Under the pieces are notes generated by a model. The model saw only the letters and a program-made list of their open reading frames with translations, made no database searches and was not told where the DNA came from. A DNA stretch of 64,000 nt from assembly GCA_016841905.1 (NCBI GenBank), contig JAENYF010000010.1, positions 1 to 64,000 on the forward strand, given 5' to 3'. This stretch comes from Desulfoscipio geothermicus (GTDB lineage Bacteria > Bacillota > Desulfotomaculia > Desulfotomaculales > Desulfallaceae). Shown here piece by piece: positions 45,701 to 53,863 of this stretch (position 1 is the first letter of the stretch; each line of letters opens with the position of its first letter). The position numbers and the translations under genes are program-made.

Positions 45701-46777
45701 TTGATCATCGGTATGCTGCATCATCGCAGGGATCCGCAAAAAGTATTTAAATCCTATGCTTATGCCGCAGTGGCCAAAGCTGAGGGTGCAGAATTGCTTT
45801 ATTTTACCCCCAAAGCAGTAGACTTTGCACAACAAACAATTCATGGCTACGTATACGAAAATGGATATTGGCAAAAAAAGGATAGCCCTTTTCCAGAAGT
45901 AGTCTATAACGCGGGGAGTCCTGAAAAGCTAGATAGATCGTCAGAAATATTAGCTAAACTAAAAGAGTTAATTCCCTTCACAACTTATTCCATAGGTAAT
46001 AAAATGAGAGTTTATCAAAGGCTGAAGTCAGAAGGGGAGTTTATGCAATATCTTATTCCTTCTGTAATTATTCACTCGATAGGCAGATTTTTTAATAATT
46101 TTAAAATTTACCGTAAAGTTGTATTTAAACCGGTAAATGGGCGCAAAGGATTGGGTATAACCTACATTGAAAATGTTCGTGACCAGTACAACGTAAAGTT
46201 AGGTGAAACTGACCACCTGTTTAGCTATGAGGAGTTAAGCAATTTTGTTTCCCAAAAATTACGGGAAGAACCTTATCTGCTGCAGCCATACATTAACTGC
46301 AAAACCAAATCAGGGACGTCCTATGATATAAGGTTGCATGTGCAAAAAAACGGAGAAGGTGAATGGGTTACCACAGCCGTTTACCCGCGTTTTGGTCCTG
46401 AGGGGAGTATCGTATCCAATATCAACAGCGGGGGCTCCACCAACTATTTAGTGCCCTTCTTAAAACAGGAATTTGGCGAGGAGTATTTTAACATTAAACG
46501 CTACCTGGAACACTTTTCAATCCAGTTAGCTAGACACATGGACGAAGTGCAGCAAAAATACTTCAGTGAGAGAATCGATGAACTGGGCATTGATGTGGGC
46601 CTAGACGATTTGGGGAAAATATGGATTTACGAAGTCAACTGGCGCCCGGGCTGCCCTCCAACTTTTTATTTAGAGCTGGATGTGGTCAGGAATATGATTA
46701 AATACGCCATGTTTTTAGCAAGGGAACATAAAGATATATATAACCATGTTTCAGGAGGGGAGTCTGTTGGTATTTAA
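45701..46777 (+). CDS. YheC/YheD-family ATP-grasp protein
   Basis: A 358-aa ATP-grasp enzyme of the YheC/YheD group, a family linked to spore-coat and endospore loci. The N-terminal domain is followed by the ATP-grasp fold: RKVVFKPVNGRKGLGITYIE near residue 140-160 (ATP lysine and Gly-rich loop), EEPYLLQPYINCKTKSGTSY with DIRLHVQ near 200-220, and KIWIYEVNWRPGCPP near 305 (metal-binding Glu/Asn). ATP-grasp enzymes join a carboxylate to an amine. TTG start after AGAGGTGG. Its end overlaps the next MurF-like gene by 11 nt, so the two are almost certainly one functional unit. Confidence 0.85.
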   Translation: MIIGMLHHRRDPQKVFKSYAYAAVAKAEGAELLYFTPKAVDFAQQTIHGYVYENGYWQKKDSPFPEVVYNAGSPEKLDRSSEILAKLKELIPFTTYSIGNKMRVYQRLKSEGEFMQYLIPSVIIHSIGRFFNNFKIYRKVVFKPVNGRKGLGITYIENVRDQYNVKLGETDHLFSYEELSNFVSQKLREEPYLLQPYINCKTKSGTSYDIRLHVQKNGEGEWVTTAVYPRFGPEGSIVSNINSGGSTNYLVPFLKQEFGEEYFNIKRYLEHFSIQLARHMDEVQQKYFSERIDELGIDVGLDDLGKIWIYEVNWRPGCPPTFYLELDVVRNMIKYAMFLAREHKDIYNHVSGGESVGI

Positions 46778-47882
46778 CCCTTATGTAGAGAAACCGATCA
46801 TAGCTGTCACCGGGAGCGCCGGAAAAACCATGGTTAAAACAATGGTTTCCGCCATTCTCAGGACCAGATGGATTATATTTGAGTCTAATGACTATAACAA
46901 TACCACTGATAAAACCAAAGAGCATGCGGAGCAAATTAGTTTTATCCATCGCGCGGCCGTGCTGGAATACGGGATGGCTTATCCTGGCGTTATAACCGAG
47001 CATTGCCGGATCCTTCGTCCCAACATTGGTATAATTACCAATGTTGGTCTGGCACACATTGGTAATTTTGAATCCAAACTGGAAAATCTAGCCGCCGCCA
47101 AATCCGAAATAATTCACGGCATGCATCCCACCGGCATTTTAATTATTAATGCCGATGACCCAAATGCCAAACTATTAAGCACCCAAAGCTTCCAGGGTAA
47201 GCTGCTCAAGGTGGGAATTAAATCGGGTACTGATTACCGGGCTAGGCACGTGATATACACCAAGCAGGGGATGGAATTTATCGTTAAGTTCAAGGGCGAG
47301 GAATACACCTTTATGATTCCTGTGCTTGGCAGGCATAATGTAATTAATGCCTTGTTTGCAATCGCAGTTGGAAATCAATTGGGTTTCCTTCCGGAGGAAT
47401 TACAAAACGGGCTCAGGGACTTAAAGTGGCCCAAGCACAGGTTAGAAGATTATCATTTAAAAGATGACATTATGGTCATAGATGACACCGTTCATGCTCA
47501 CCCCCCGGCGATGAAAGTCGCCCTTGATGTGCTTGAGGAAATAGCAAAAGGGAAAAAAATTGCCATACTGGGAAGCATGCCGGAACTCGGTGACCGTACA
47601 GATCAAGACCATGAAGATGTCGGCAGGTACGCAGCCTCAAAAAACCTGGACTTTCTTTATACTTATGGCAATATATCCGTGCAAATAGGCCATGCCGCGA
47701 TAGAAGCAGGAATGTCGGCAGAAAATGTAAAACACATTACACCACTATACCGAAAAGTAATGCACCGGGAATTAGTGCAAATGATTGAGCCTGGAACCAC
47801 CATACTAGTCAAAGGTGCCAGCCGCTTAAAGATGTCCGATACTGTAGGTTTTTTATGTGAATATTTTCAGAAGGACGCTTAA
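46767..47882 (+). CDS. MurF-like ligase lacking the first domain
   Basis: A 371-aa Mur-ligase protein that begins directly at the ATP-binding domain: the P-loop AVTGSAGKTMVKTMVSAIL is only about 10 residues from the start, so the UDP-substrate-binding N-terminal domain of MurC-F is missing, as in the Mur half of cyanophycin synthetase and in CapB. Further motifs: LEYGMAYPGVIT, TNVGLAHIGNFESKLENLAA, INADDPN, VLGRHNVINALFAIAVGNQL and MVIDDTVHAHPPAMKVALDV. I use the TTG at 46767, 6 nt after GGAGGGG; the ATG at 46746 lies before that site. It overlaps the upstream ATP-grasp gene by 11 nt. Confidence 0.85.
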   Translation: MVFNPYVEKPIIAVTGSAGKTMVKTMVSAILRTRWIIFESNDYNNTTDKTKEHAEQISFIHRAAVLEYGMAYPGVITEHCRILRPNIGIITNVGLAHIGNFESKLENLAAAKSEIIHGMHPTGILIINADDPNAKLLSTQSFQGKLLKVGIKSGTDYRARHVIYTKQGMEFIVKFKGEEYTFMIPVLGRHNVINALFAIAVGNQLGFLPEELQNGLRDLKWPKHRLEDYHLKDDIMVIDDTVHAHPPAMKVALDVLEEIAKGKKIAILGSMPELGDRTDQDHEDVGRYAASKNLDFLYTYGNISVQIGHAAIEAGMSAENVKHITPLYRKVMHRELVQMIEPGTTILVKGASRLKMSDTVGFLCEYFQKDA

Positions 47883-47885
47883 CAA

Positions 47886-47923
47886 AACAGGTGGTAGACT
47901 TTGATAGCCTACCACCTGTTTTT
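47886..47923. terminator. bidirectional terminator between convergent genes
   Basis: AACAGGTGGTAG pairs with CTACCACCTGTT around a 10-nt loop, with A/T runs on both sides. It closes both the MurF-like gene and the opposite ATP-grasp gene. Confidence 0.92.
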
Positions 47924-47931
47924 GCTTTCGC

Positions 47932-49191
47932 TTATTTTTCAGGCATATGATTTTGGTCTTTCTGGATAATATACACACCCGAAAGTAAGAACTTAATTTG
48001 AGCCGCAGCTTGTTTTGCATTTTCTTTTGCTTCCTGCTCGGTGCTGCCTTTGGCTATAACATACGCGTACCTATCTCCCATAGAAAGAGGAGGGGTAAGC
48101 AACCTGCCCTTGCGCGGCTTAACATATACTTCTAAAACGCCGTGAGTTCTTAAGGCCTTTTTTTTACCAGTAACTTTCACTAAATAGCCAGTTTCCGAGA
48201 TAACTAGATATTGTGCAAAAACAGGTTGTTTAAATTTGGCCTGTAGATTCGGCTCTTGACCGAGGGATATTTTTAGCGTTTGCTCAACCAAATTGATACC
48301 AAAACCAAATTCAATTAATTTGTTCATACCTGCACCTGAAATGCGAGGGTTTATTTCAATTAGTTTCCATTCCTGATTTACTAGGCGCAATTCCAAGTGA
48401 CAAGCTCCTGACTCCATCCCGTGGAGTTTCACAATTGCACTCACAGTTTCCCGTAAACTGCGTAAAAAACCCACTTCCGGCTCGATCAACAAACTATAGC
48501 CAGTTACAATAAATTTTTTGTTAAAGGTAATCTCCTGCTCAATTATAGCAATAATATAAGTCTCCTGTTGGTATACAACTGCTTCAACTAGATATTGTGG
48601 GCCATCTAGATATTCCTCAACCAATATGGGGACACCAGGGTATTTTTTGTCCAGTAATTCCATATATCGTTCCAGTTTTTTTTCACTATTGATTACGTAA
48701 ACGTCTTTAGAACCAGTGGAATTAGGTGATTTTACGATAAACCTGGTTTGCTGGTTGTCTTCTATATTGAGCGTTATCCCGGTTAATTCGTCCGACAGAA
48801 CCTGATATTTAGGGACATACGGTGAATGCGCGAGAGCTTCACGGGAAAGAATTTTATCCTGCATTTTTATAATAGCCCGGGTGGAAAAACGGTTAACTCC
48901 GAACTCTTCGGCCATAAGACAGGCCGTATGACAATAAGGATCAACGAAACTAATAATACTGTGAATATCAAGGGCTCTTAAGGTAAGAGCTCTTATATTA
49001 TCGCGTATTTCTTCAATATCTGATAAATTGCATAATCGCATCAAATGGACATCAGGAAATTCAGAACGTTTTTCCAAAAAAGATGGACGGTTTGTCAGCA
49101 GCACTGTATAATACCCCAGTCGTTCTGCAGCTCTAATTGCTTCTCTGCTTGAACCGGATTTCTGGGTCTCAATGAACACTATTGTTTTCAT
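47932..49191 (-). CDS. ATP-grasp carboxylate-amine ligase, L-amino-acid-ligase type
   Basis: A 419-aa ATP-grasp_4-type enzyme like BacD-style L-amino-acid ligases or PurK-like ligases. The N-terminal Rossmann-like part begins TIVFIETQKSGSSREAIRAA. ATP-grasp motifs are TRFIVKSPNSTGSKDVYVIN, PILVEEYLDGPQYLVEAVVY, and GACHLELRLVNQEWKLIEIN followed by PRISGAGM (metal ligands E and N). A C-terminal domain of about 100 aa with KKALRTHGVLEVYVKPRKGR resembles the LAL C-terminal lid. Expected reaction: ATP-dependent dipeptide or amide formation. It is convergent to the MurF-like gene and could share its pathway. Confidence 0.85.
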   Translation of the reverse strand: MKTIVFIETQKSGSSREAIRAAERLGYYTVLLTNRPSFLEKRSEFPDVHLMRLCNLSDIEEIRDNIRALTLRALDIHSIISFVDPYCHTACLMAEEFGVNRFSTRAIIKMQDKILSREALAHSPYVPKYQVLSDELTGITLNIEDNQQTRFIVKSPNSTGSKDVYVINSEKKLERYMELLDKKYPGVPILVEEYLDGPQYLVEAVVYQQETYIIAIIEQEITFNKKFIVTGYSLLIEPEVGFLRSLRETVSAIVKLHGMESGACHLELRLVNQEWKLIEINPRISGAGMNKLIEFGFGINLVEQTLKISLGQEPNLQAKFKQPVFAQYLVISETGYLVKVTGKKKALRTHGVLEVYVKPRKGRLLTPPLSMGDRYAYVIAKGSTEQEAKENAKQAAAQIKFLLSGVYIIQKDQNHMPEK

Positions 49192-49315
49192 AGCTTAACC
49201 AATACCTCGCATCATAAACTTTACTAATCTACCGGAAGTTCAAAGCTTCAAATTATATTATTCAAAGCAAAGGCTAAATGTTTGACATTGGGCAAAGTCA
49301 AATGCATTTCTGGGC

Positions 49316-49345
49316 CAAAAAAATTACCCCTTTACCTGGGGTAAT
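49316..49345 (-). terminator. terminator of the 150-aa hypothetical gene
   Basis: ATTACCCC pairs with GGGGTAAT around a 7-nt loop, followed on the minus strand by TTTTTTT. Confidence 0.88.
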
Positions 49346-49391
49346 CCGTAAATATATGTTAGTTGTAATGTGATGGATATCAATACAATTA

Positions 49392-49844
49392 TTAATAAAA
49401 TTTCCCAGTAGCTATTAAAGACCCCTGGGGTACCTTGACAACCCCGCCTTGACTAAAGAAATTTGCTATAACAAATGATTGAACGGTGTCATTTCCGGCA
49501 GGTGTGGGTTGATCAACAAATTCAGCAACAAAGTAACGCTGAAAACTGGTACCGGCAAAAGTTCCTTTGCCCTCTACCCTAACCAAAGCATTATTACATA
49601 TCTTTCGGCAAGTCACACAGCTTATTTGACAGGCTTCGAACCTAAAACTCCTAGCACCATAATTCTCCTCTTTAAACTCCAGGGTCAGTTTAGAGTCGTA
49701 ACGCGGGTCTGCACTTACATTCACCTTATAGAGCAAGCTGCCCTTTATAGCTCTGGGGATGTGTGCAAATGTTACTTTAACTTTTTGTGCAAAAGCTTTA
49801 ATCGTTGAAGATGTAACCATACCACAGCAACTTTGAAGGCCCAT
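49392..49844 (-). CDS. hypothetical Cys-containing beta protein, 150 aa
   Basis: Unrecognised soluble protein, Ser/Gly/Val-rich and probably beta-sheet. Six cysteines stand out: two near the start (GLQSCCGMVTSSTIKAF) and a cluster FEACQISCVTCRKICNNALV near residue 75. The C-terminal half (GTFAGTSFQRYFVAEFVDQP, ANFFSQGGVVKVPQGSL) looks like a repeated beta-hairpin fold such as found in spore-surface or exosporium proteins, but this is only an impression. It has its own terminator and lies within the ligase region, so it could be a substrate or structural protein of that system. Confidence 0.6.
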   Translation of the reverse strand: MGLQSCCGMVTSSTIKAFAQKVKVTFAHIPRAIKGSLLYKVNVSADPRYDSKLTLEFKEENYGARSFRFEACQISCVTCRKICNNALVRVEGKGTFAGTSFQRYFVAEFVDQPTPAGNDTVQSFVIANFFSQGGVVKVPQGSLIATGKFY

Positions 49845-50180
49845 TCTTCTTTCTCAGCCCCTTTCTTTATTTAACCCATAATATTCTAAAAAAGTATAAA
49901 CGTGCTTCAACTGCACCGATTTATTAGACAATAACTAAAACAGTCTTTAATAAAAATTACTAAATCTCGAGTTATTAAAAAATAATTACCCCATTAACAT
50001 TTGTTGCAATAGCCTCGATAGTGGTAAATACACCGCAGGTACAACGAATACCCATTTTTCTCCCCCTTTCTGCATGTAATATATTCCCACAACCATAATA
50101 TTCAAAAAAAAGTCTAATCGTGCATGAACATACTTGAATATAATAAGTCAATTCAAATTAATTAAAACGGAGTTGGCGGT
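49845..50180. other. intergenic region holding the 26-aa ORF
   Basis: Apart from the 26-aa ORF on the minus strand I see only AT-rich sequence, presumably with divergent promoters for the 150-aa and YheC/D-like genes. Confidence 0.35.
49975..50055 (-). CDS. 26-aa small ORF, paralogous-looking start of the 150-aa protein
   Basis: ATG at 50055 preceded by GGGGGAG at about 5 nt. The peptide begins MGIRCTCGVF, then TTIEAIATNVNGVIIF. Its N terminus parallels the neighbouring 150-aa protein (MGLQSCCGMVTSS...), sharing the MG-x2-Cys-x-Cys/CG pattern. It could be a small peptide or a truncated paralogue. Too short for certainty. Confidence 0.4.
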   Translation of the reverse strand: MGIRCTCGVFTTIEAIATNVNGVIIF

Positions 50181-51461
50181 ATGAGAGTAAAGAAAGGAAG
50201 ATGGAGTCGTTACCAGATTTTAAGATCTGATAAAGAAATCTCTAAACACCTGACACAATCTGAGCTTTTAAATTCAGAATCGCTAGATATGTACATCAAT
50301 CGATACCAAAAGGTACAAATAATGCCATGTTATGGACATGTGCGAATTTTTATTTCTTCGATGGGACAGGGACAATACAAGGTACACGCTTACCGTAAAG
50401 AGGAAATGTTCAGCAATGTTATCGACTTACATGAATATCTAATCAATCGTGGCATACTGAAAAGTAAGCAATATTATGTTATTCAACCAAGTTTAAAAGA
50501 GGGCGAACGCGAGTATTTAGTAACAATGCAACGTATTGCTTTTACCCAGCAATGGGAAGCACAACTAAGCGAACTCAGACAGAACGCAAACATGGTGGCT
50601 TGTAACAATCTAGCCAAACTGGCAGTAGAATGCTTGGAGGAATCTTTGACCGAATATCTGACGGTTGTTGTGAAAATAATTATCGATCAAAAAGGTCAGG
50701 CATACGTGGCAGATATACAGGATCACCCTCCATCAAGCAAGTGGACACAGTACCAGGTGCTGAACGGCACTGGAAAAGATTTATACCTAGTTCCGGAAAC
50801 CCAACTTTTTGATGAGAGCTCGTTCTTTTATTTACTCCAAAAGCACAAGCAAATATTTATCAAACCTACTATTGGCCAGTTGGGGTTAGGAATCGCCCAG
50901 GTCACCTTAAAAGAAAATAATGTGTATAAAGTTCATTCCGGAAGGGTAACCAAGGAAATATCCGGGAAAAAACATCTAATTGATTATTTATTAACCAACT
51001 ATATATTAAAAAACCACTATCTTGTTCAACAAAAAATTCCACTGGCAAAAATAGAAGGCAACCCCATTGATATAAGAGTAATCACCCAGTGGGACCCTGA
51101 TTTTGATAATTGGTCAGTAAACGGCAAGCTGGTCAAAATAGCTCAAAAAGGTTATGTGGTTACCAACGTGGCCAGAGAGTTACTCTTGTTAGATGAAGCT
51201 TTAATGCGGGGAGCTATTGGCAATGCTCAAAACATTGAAGATGAGATTAATAGAGCTTGTATTGATATGTCCAGACGATTACATAAAAATTTTCCTACTA
51301 TAACCATCATCGGATTTGACTTAGGTGTTGACCAACAAGGTCATATTTGGTTCATTGAAGCCAACCTGAAACCGGACATCTTCATGTTTTATAGACTGGG
51401 AGATATGCAAATGTACCAAACAATAATCGATGGAATTAAAAATACAAAGGCCTTGACTTAA
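50181..51461 (+). CDS. YheC/YheD-like ATP-grasp protein with an internal degenerate duplication
   Basis: A 426-aa protein. Residues 186-426 are a YheC/YheD-type ATP-grasp domain: SSKWTQYQVLNG, then KQIFIKPTIGQLGLGIAQVT (ATP lysine and loop near 224-243), HYLVQQKIPLAKIEGNPIDI with RVIT (near 279-302), and GHIWFIEANLKPDIF (metal ligands near 390). Residues 1-185 repeat the same plan in a degraded form: GRWSRYQILRS at 6-16, KVQIMPCYGHVRIFISSMGQ at 44-63, QYYVIQPSLKEGEREYLV at 97-114 and KGQAYVADIQDHPPSS at 171-186. In the first copy the catalytic lysine and acidic metal ligands are not conserved, so it is probably a regulatory or substrate-binding pseudo-domain. Confidence 0.82.
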   Translation: MRVKKGRWSRYQILRSDKEISKHLTQSELLNSESLDMYINRYQKVQIMPCYGHVRIFISSMGQGQYKVHAYRKEEMFSNVIDLHEYLINRGILKSKQYYVIQPSLKEGEREYLVTMQRIAFTQQWEAQLSELRQNANMVACNNLAKLAVECLEESLTEYLTVVVKIIIDQKGQAYVADIQDHPPSSKWTQYQVLNGTGKDLYLVPETQLFDESSFFYLLQKHKQIFIKPTIGQLGLGIAQVTLKENNVYKVHSGRVTKEISGKKHLIDYLLTNYILKNHYLVQQKIPLAKIEGNPIDIRVITQWDPDFDNWSVNGKLVKIAQKGYVVTNVARELLLLDEALMRGAIGNAQNIEDEINRACIDMSRRLHKNFPTITIIGFDLGVDQQGHIWFIEANLKPDIFMFYRLGDMQMYQTIIDGIKNTKALT

Positions 51462-51733
51462 AAGACCATAGTAATTAATATAATAGTTAAATAATTTAAT
51501 AACATGCTCCGAGTTAAAAATACCTAAAGCGCAAGCTATGGCTTTTAACCAATGGGTGCAGGGGGAAACATCTGTGCCTCCCTTTTGGAAAGGAGATTTT
51601 ATTTCAGAGACATCTTACGAATTTGTCTCGAGTTAATTTGTAGAAATAAAGCAGTTTCCAAGAGGAAACTGCTTTATTTTCCATTAATCTTAAGATTGAC
51701 AACATTAAGAACACTGCGAGGTTTAACTATAAC
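51462..51733. other. intergenic region with terminator
   Basis: No supported gene; the short plus-strand ORF here lacks a good ribosome site. A terminator lies at 51648-51675. Confidence 0.35.
51648..51675 (+). terminator. terminator hairpin before the HdrD-like gene
   Basis: AAAGCAGTTTCC pairs with GGAAACTGCTTT around AAGA, followed by ATTTT. Confidence 0.85.
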
Positions 51734-53680
51734 ATGCGTATATTGATATTTTCTTCATTATTAATTTTTTCTCTAGCCTATTTTTCCTACCAAATTTACA
51801 GGCGCATTTGTTATATCCGTCTGGGGAAACAAGAAGATTACAGCGAGCCTGTAGCAAGAATAAAATATTTATGTCAGGCTATTTTCCTGCAAAAGAAAAT
51901 TGCAGATTATCCCCTTTCCGGTACTTTACACTTTTTTATTATGTGGGGCTTAATAATTTTAATGTTCAGCAGCTTGGACATGGCTGCCTTGGGTCTTTTT
52001 AATGCAAAAATTTCCTGGTTGGAGTACCCGTTTTTTTTGTTCCTAAGAGATCTGTTTATCCTATTGTTAGTCATTGGGATTATAGGTTTTGTTTTGCGCC
52101 GCCTGGTCTTAAAACTCTTAAAACAAGACTGGCTACACAGTTCTTCAAAAACATACACAATCTTGATTTTAATATTCATCATTGACTGTAGCTTACTTAG
52201 CTATTTCGCTGTTTATACTGCACTAATGGAATGGCCCTTGCCTGGTGCCTGGCTGGTTAATCCAATTGCTTACGGGCTTGCTTCCCTAAGTGAGCCAGCC
52301 ACAGAAATGCTGCTGGGAATAAGCTGGTGGTCACACTTTCTAACCATCTTTGCTTTTCTACTGGTCATTCCAAATTCTAATTATTTACATCTTGTCTTTG
52401 CACCATTTAGTATTTACTGGCGTTCTTTGCGCCAGAGAGGCTCCCTTATGCCGGTTGCACTGCCAGGTACAAATAAACAAACCTGCGGTGTAAAGCTGGT
52501 AAATGACTTCACTAGAAAGCAACTGCTTGATACCTTTAGCTGTTTATTATGCGGGCGCTGCCACCGCGAATGCCCGTCTGAACGCAGTAATGAGCGGTTA
52601 AAGCCCAAACGGCTCAATGGTTTCATTCGCGCTTATTTAGAGGACGAGGGCCATAAGCTATTAGCTGGTCAGCCATCTATCAAAATGGCCGGTGACCTTT
52701 TTTACCATGATTTTATTTGGAGCTGTACCACCTGTGGCAGTTGTAACGAAGTTTGCCCCGTATCAGTAGATCATATCTCCAAGATTATTGATTTACGGCG
52801 CGGTATTATTTCTGAGCAAGAATGCATTCCTGCTGCCATTCAGGAGTTTTTTAACAATGTAGAACACGCAGGTAATCCCTTTGGCAGATTGCGCAAATTA
52901 GAGCAAGACTATGCATGGGCCGGTGATTTGGAAATTCACAGTCTGTCAAAGAAACCTCATGCCGAATATTTGTTTTATATCGGCTGTCAGGGAACCTTTG
53001 ACACATCAACCGCAAAAGTAGCTGTAGCGTTGGCTAAAATTATGCAGCTTGCCGGGGTGGATTATGCAATTCTCGGGGATGAAGAATGGTGCTGCGGGGA
53101 AACAGCCAGAAGAATGGGTAATGAGCTTCTTTTCCAAAATACAGTCAAGAAGAATATTGCCCTATGGCAAGTGTATGGGGTTAAAAGAATTATTACCTTC
53201 TGTCCCCACTGCTTTAATACCCTAAAAAATGAATACCCTCAATTCGGAGGAAATTATGAGGTCGTCCCCCACCCTGTTTTCTTAGCAGAACTGCTGAAGC
53301 AAGGCTTACTGCCCATCGCCCGCTCGCAGGATATTGTGGTTACTTACCATGATGCCTGTTATCTGGGACGCTATAATGATATTTTTGAGCACCCCAGACA
53401 AGTATTAAGGTCCATACCTGGGGTGCTTTTAATAGAGATGCCCCGGTGCCAAAAAGAGTCCTTTTGTTGTGGTGCAGGCGGAGGTCGTTTCTGGACCAAG
53501 TCAAGCAAGGAAAACCCGATCAGCGTGAACCGGGTTAAAGAGGCCCTAGCTACGGAGGCAACAACGGTAATCACCGCCTGCCCTTATTGCCGAAATACTT
53601 TTGAGGGCGATATGTTAGTTCAGGACATTGCAGAATTGTTGCTCTCTACTTTCCCAACAAATGATATTTTACCTGCCTGA
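51734..53680 (+). CDS. membrane-bound HdrD-like Fe-S reductase (NarI-like cytochrome domain plus CCG domains)
   Basis: A 648-aa electron-transfer protein. The N-terminal 235 residues carry five or six membrane helices with conserved His (GTLHFFIMWG, ISWWSHFLTIFAF, NYLHLVF), like the NarI/HdrE heme b domain. Two [4Fe-4S] motifs follow: CLLCGRCHRECPSERS and CTTCGSCNEVCPVSVDHI. The C-terminal half has two CCG cysteine-rich domains (EEWCCGETARRMGNELLF and KESFCCGAGGGRFW) as in HdrD/GlpC, binding a further Fe-S centre. Such fused proteins in anaerobes and sulfate reducers connect quinone or ETF/acyl-CoA dehydrogenase electrons to the membrane. The acyl-CoA ligase downstream supports a link to fatty or organic acid oxidation. 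Confidence 0.88.
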   Translation: MRILIFSSLLIFSLAYFSYQIYRRICYIRLGKQEDYSEPVARIKYLCQAIFLQKKIADYPLSGTLHFFIMWGLIILMFSSLDMAALGLFNAKISWLEYPFFLFLRDLFILLLVIGIIGFVLRRLVLKLLKQDWLHSSSKTYTILILIFIIDCSLLSYFAVYTALMEWPLPGAWLVNPIAYGLASLSEPATEMLLGISWWSHFLTIFAFLLVIPNSNYLHLVFAPFSIYWRSLRQRGSLMPVALPGTNKQTCGVKLVNDFTRKQLLDTFSCLLCGRCHRECPSERSNERLKPKRLNGFIRAYLEDEGHKLLAGQPSIKMAGDLFYHDFIWSCTTCGSCNEVCPVSVDHISKIIDLRRGIISEQECIPAAIQEFFNNVEHAGNPFGRLRKLEQDYAWAGDLEIHSLSKKPHAEYLFYIGCQGTFDTSTAKVAVALAKIMQLAGVDYAILGDEEWCCGETARRMGNELLFQNTVKKNIALWQVYGVKRIITFCPHCFNTLKNEYPQFGGNYEVVPHPVFLAELLKQGLLPIARSQDIVVTYHDACYLGRYNDIFEHPRQVLRSIPGVLLIEMPRCQKESFCCGAGGGRFWTKSSKENPISVNRVKEALATEATTVITACPYCRNTFEGDMLVQDIAELLLSTFPTNDILPA

Positions 53681-53863
53681 GCAGATTATACAGGGCAAAT
53701 CGTCCAGCATCTGCTTGCACTGCTAATCTGCTGTTGATTAACTGTCGTCATAGCTTTATAATTTAAAGGATAAAGTACTTATGAAGTACGGCCTTAGCCT
53801 ACAAATATTTTAAAAGACAAATTATTTTTTGCTGTATTGGTAGAACGGGAGGAAAGTTTAAAA

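Noticed and set aside
49479-49808. 109-codon plus-strand ORF
   Set aside because: Antisense to the 150-aa Cys-rich gene, which has a proper start and terminator.
51552-51746. 64-codon plus-strand ORF before the HdrD-like gene
   Set aside because: Runs across a terminator hairpin and has no ribosome site.
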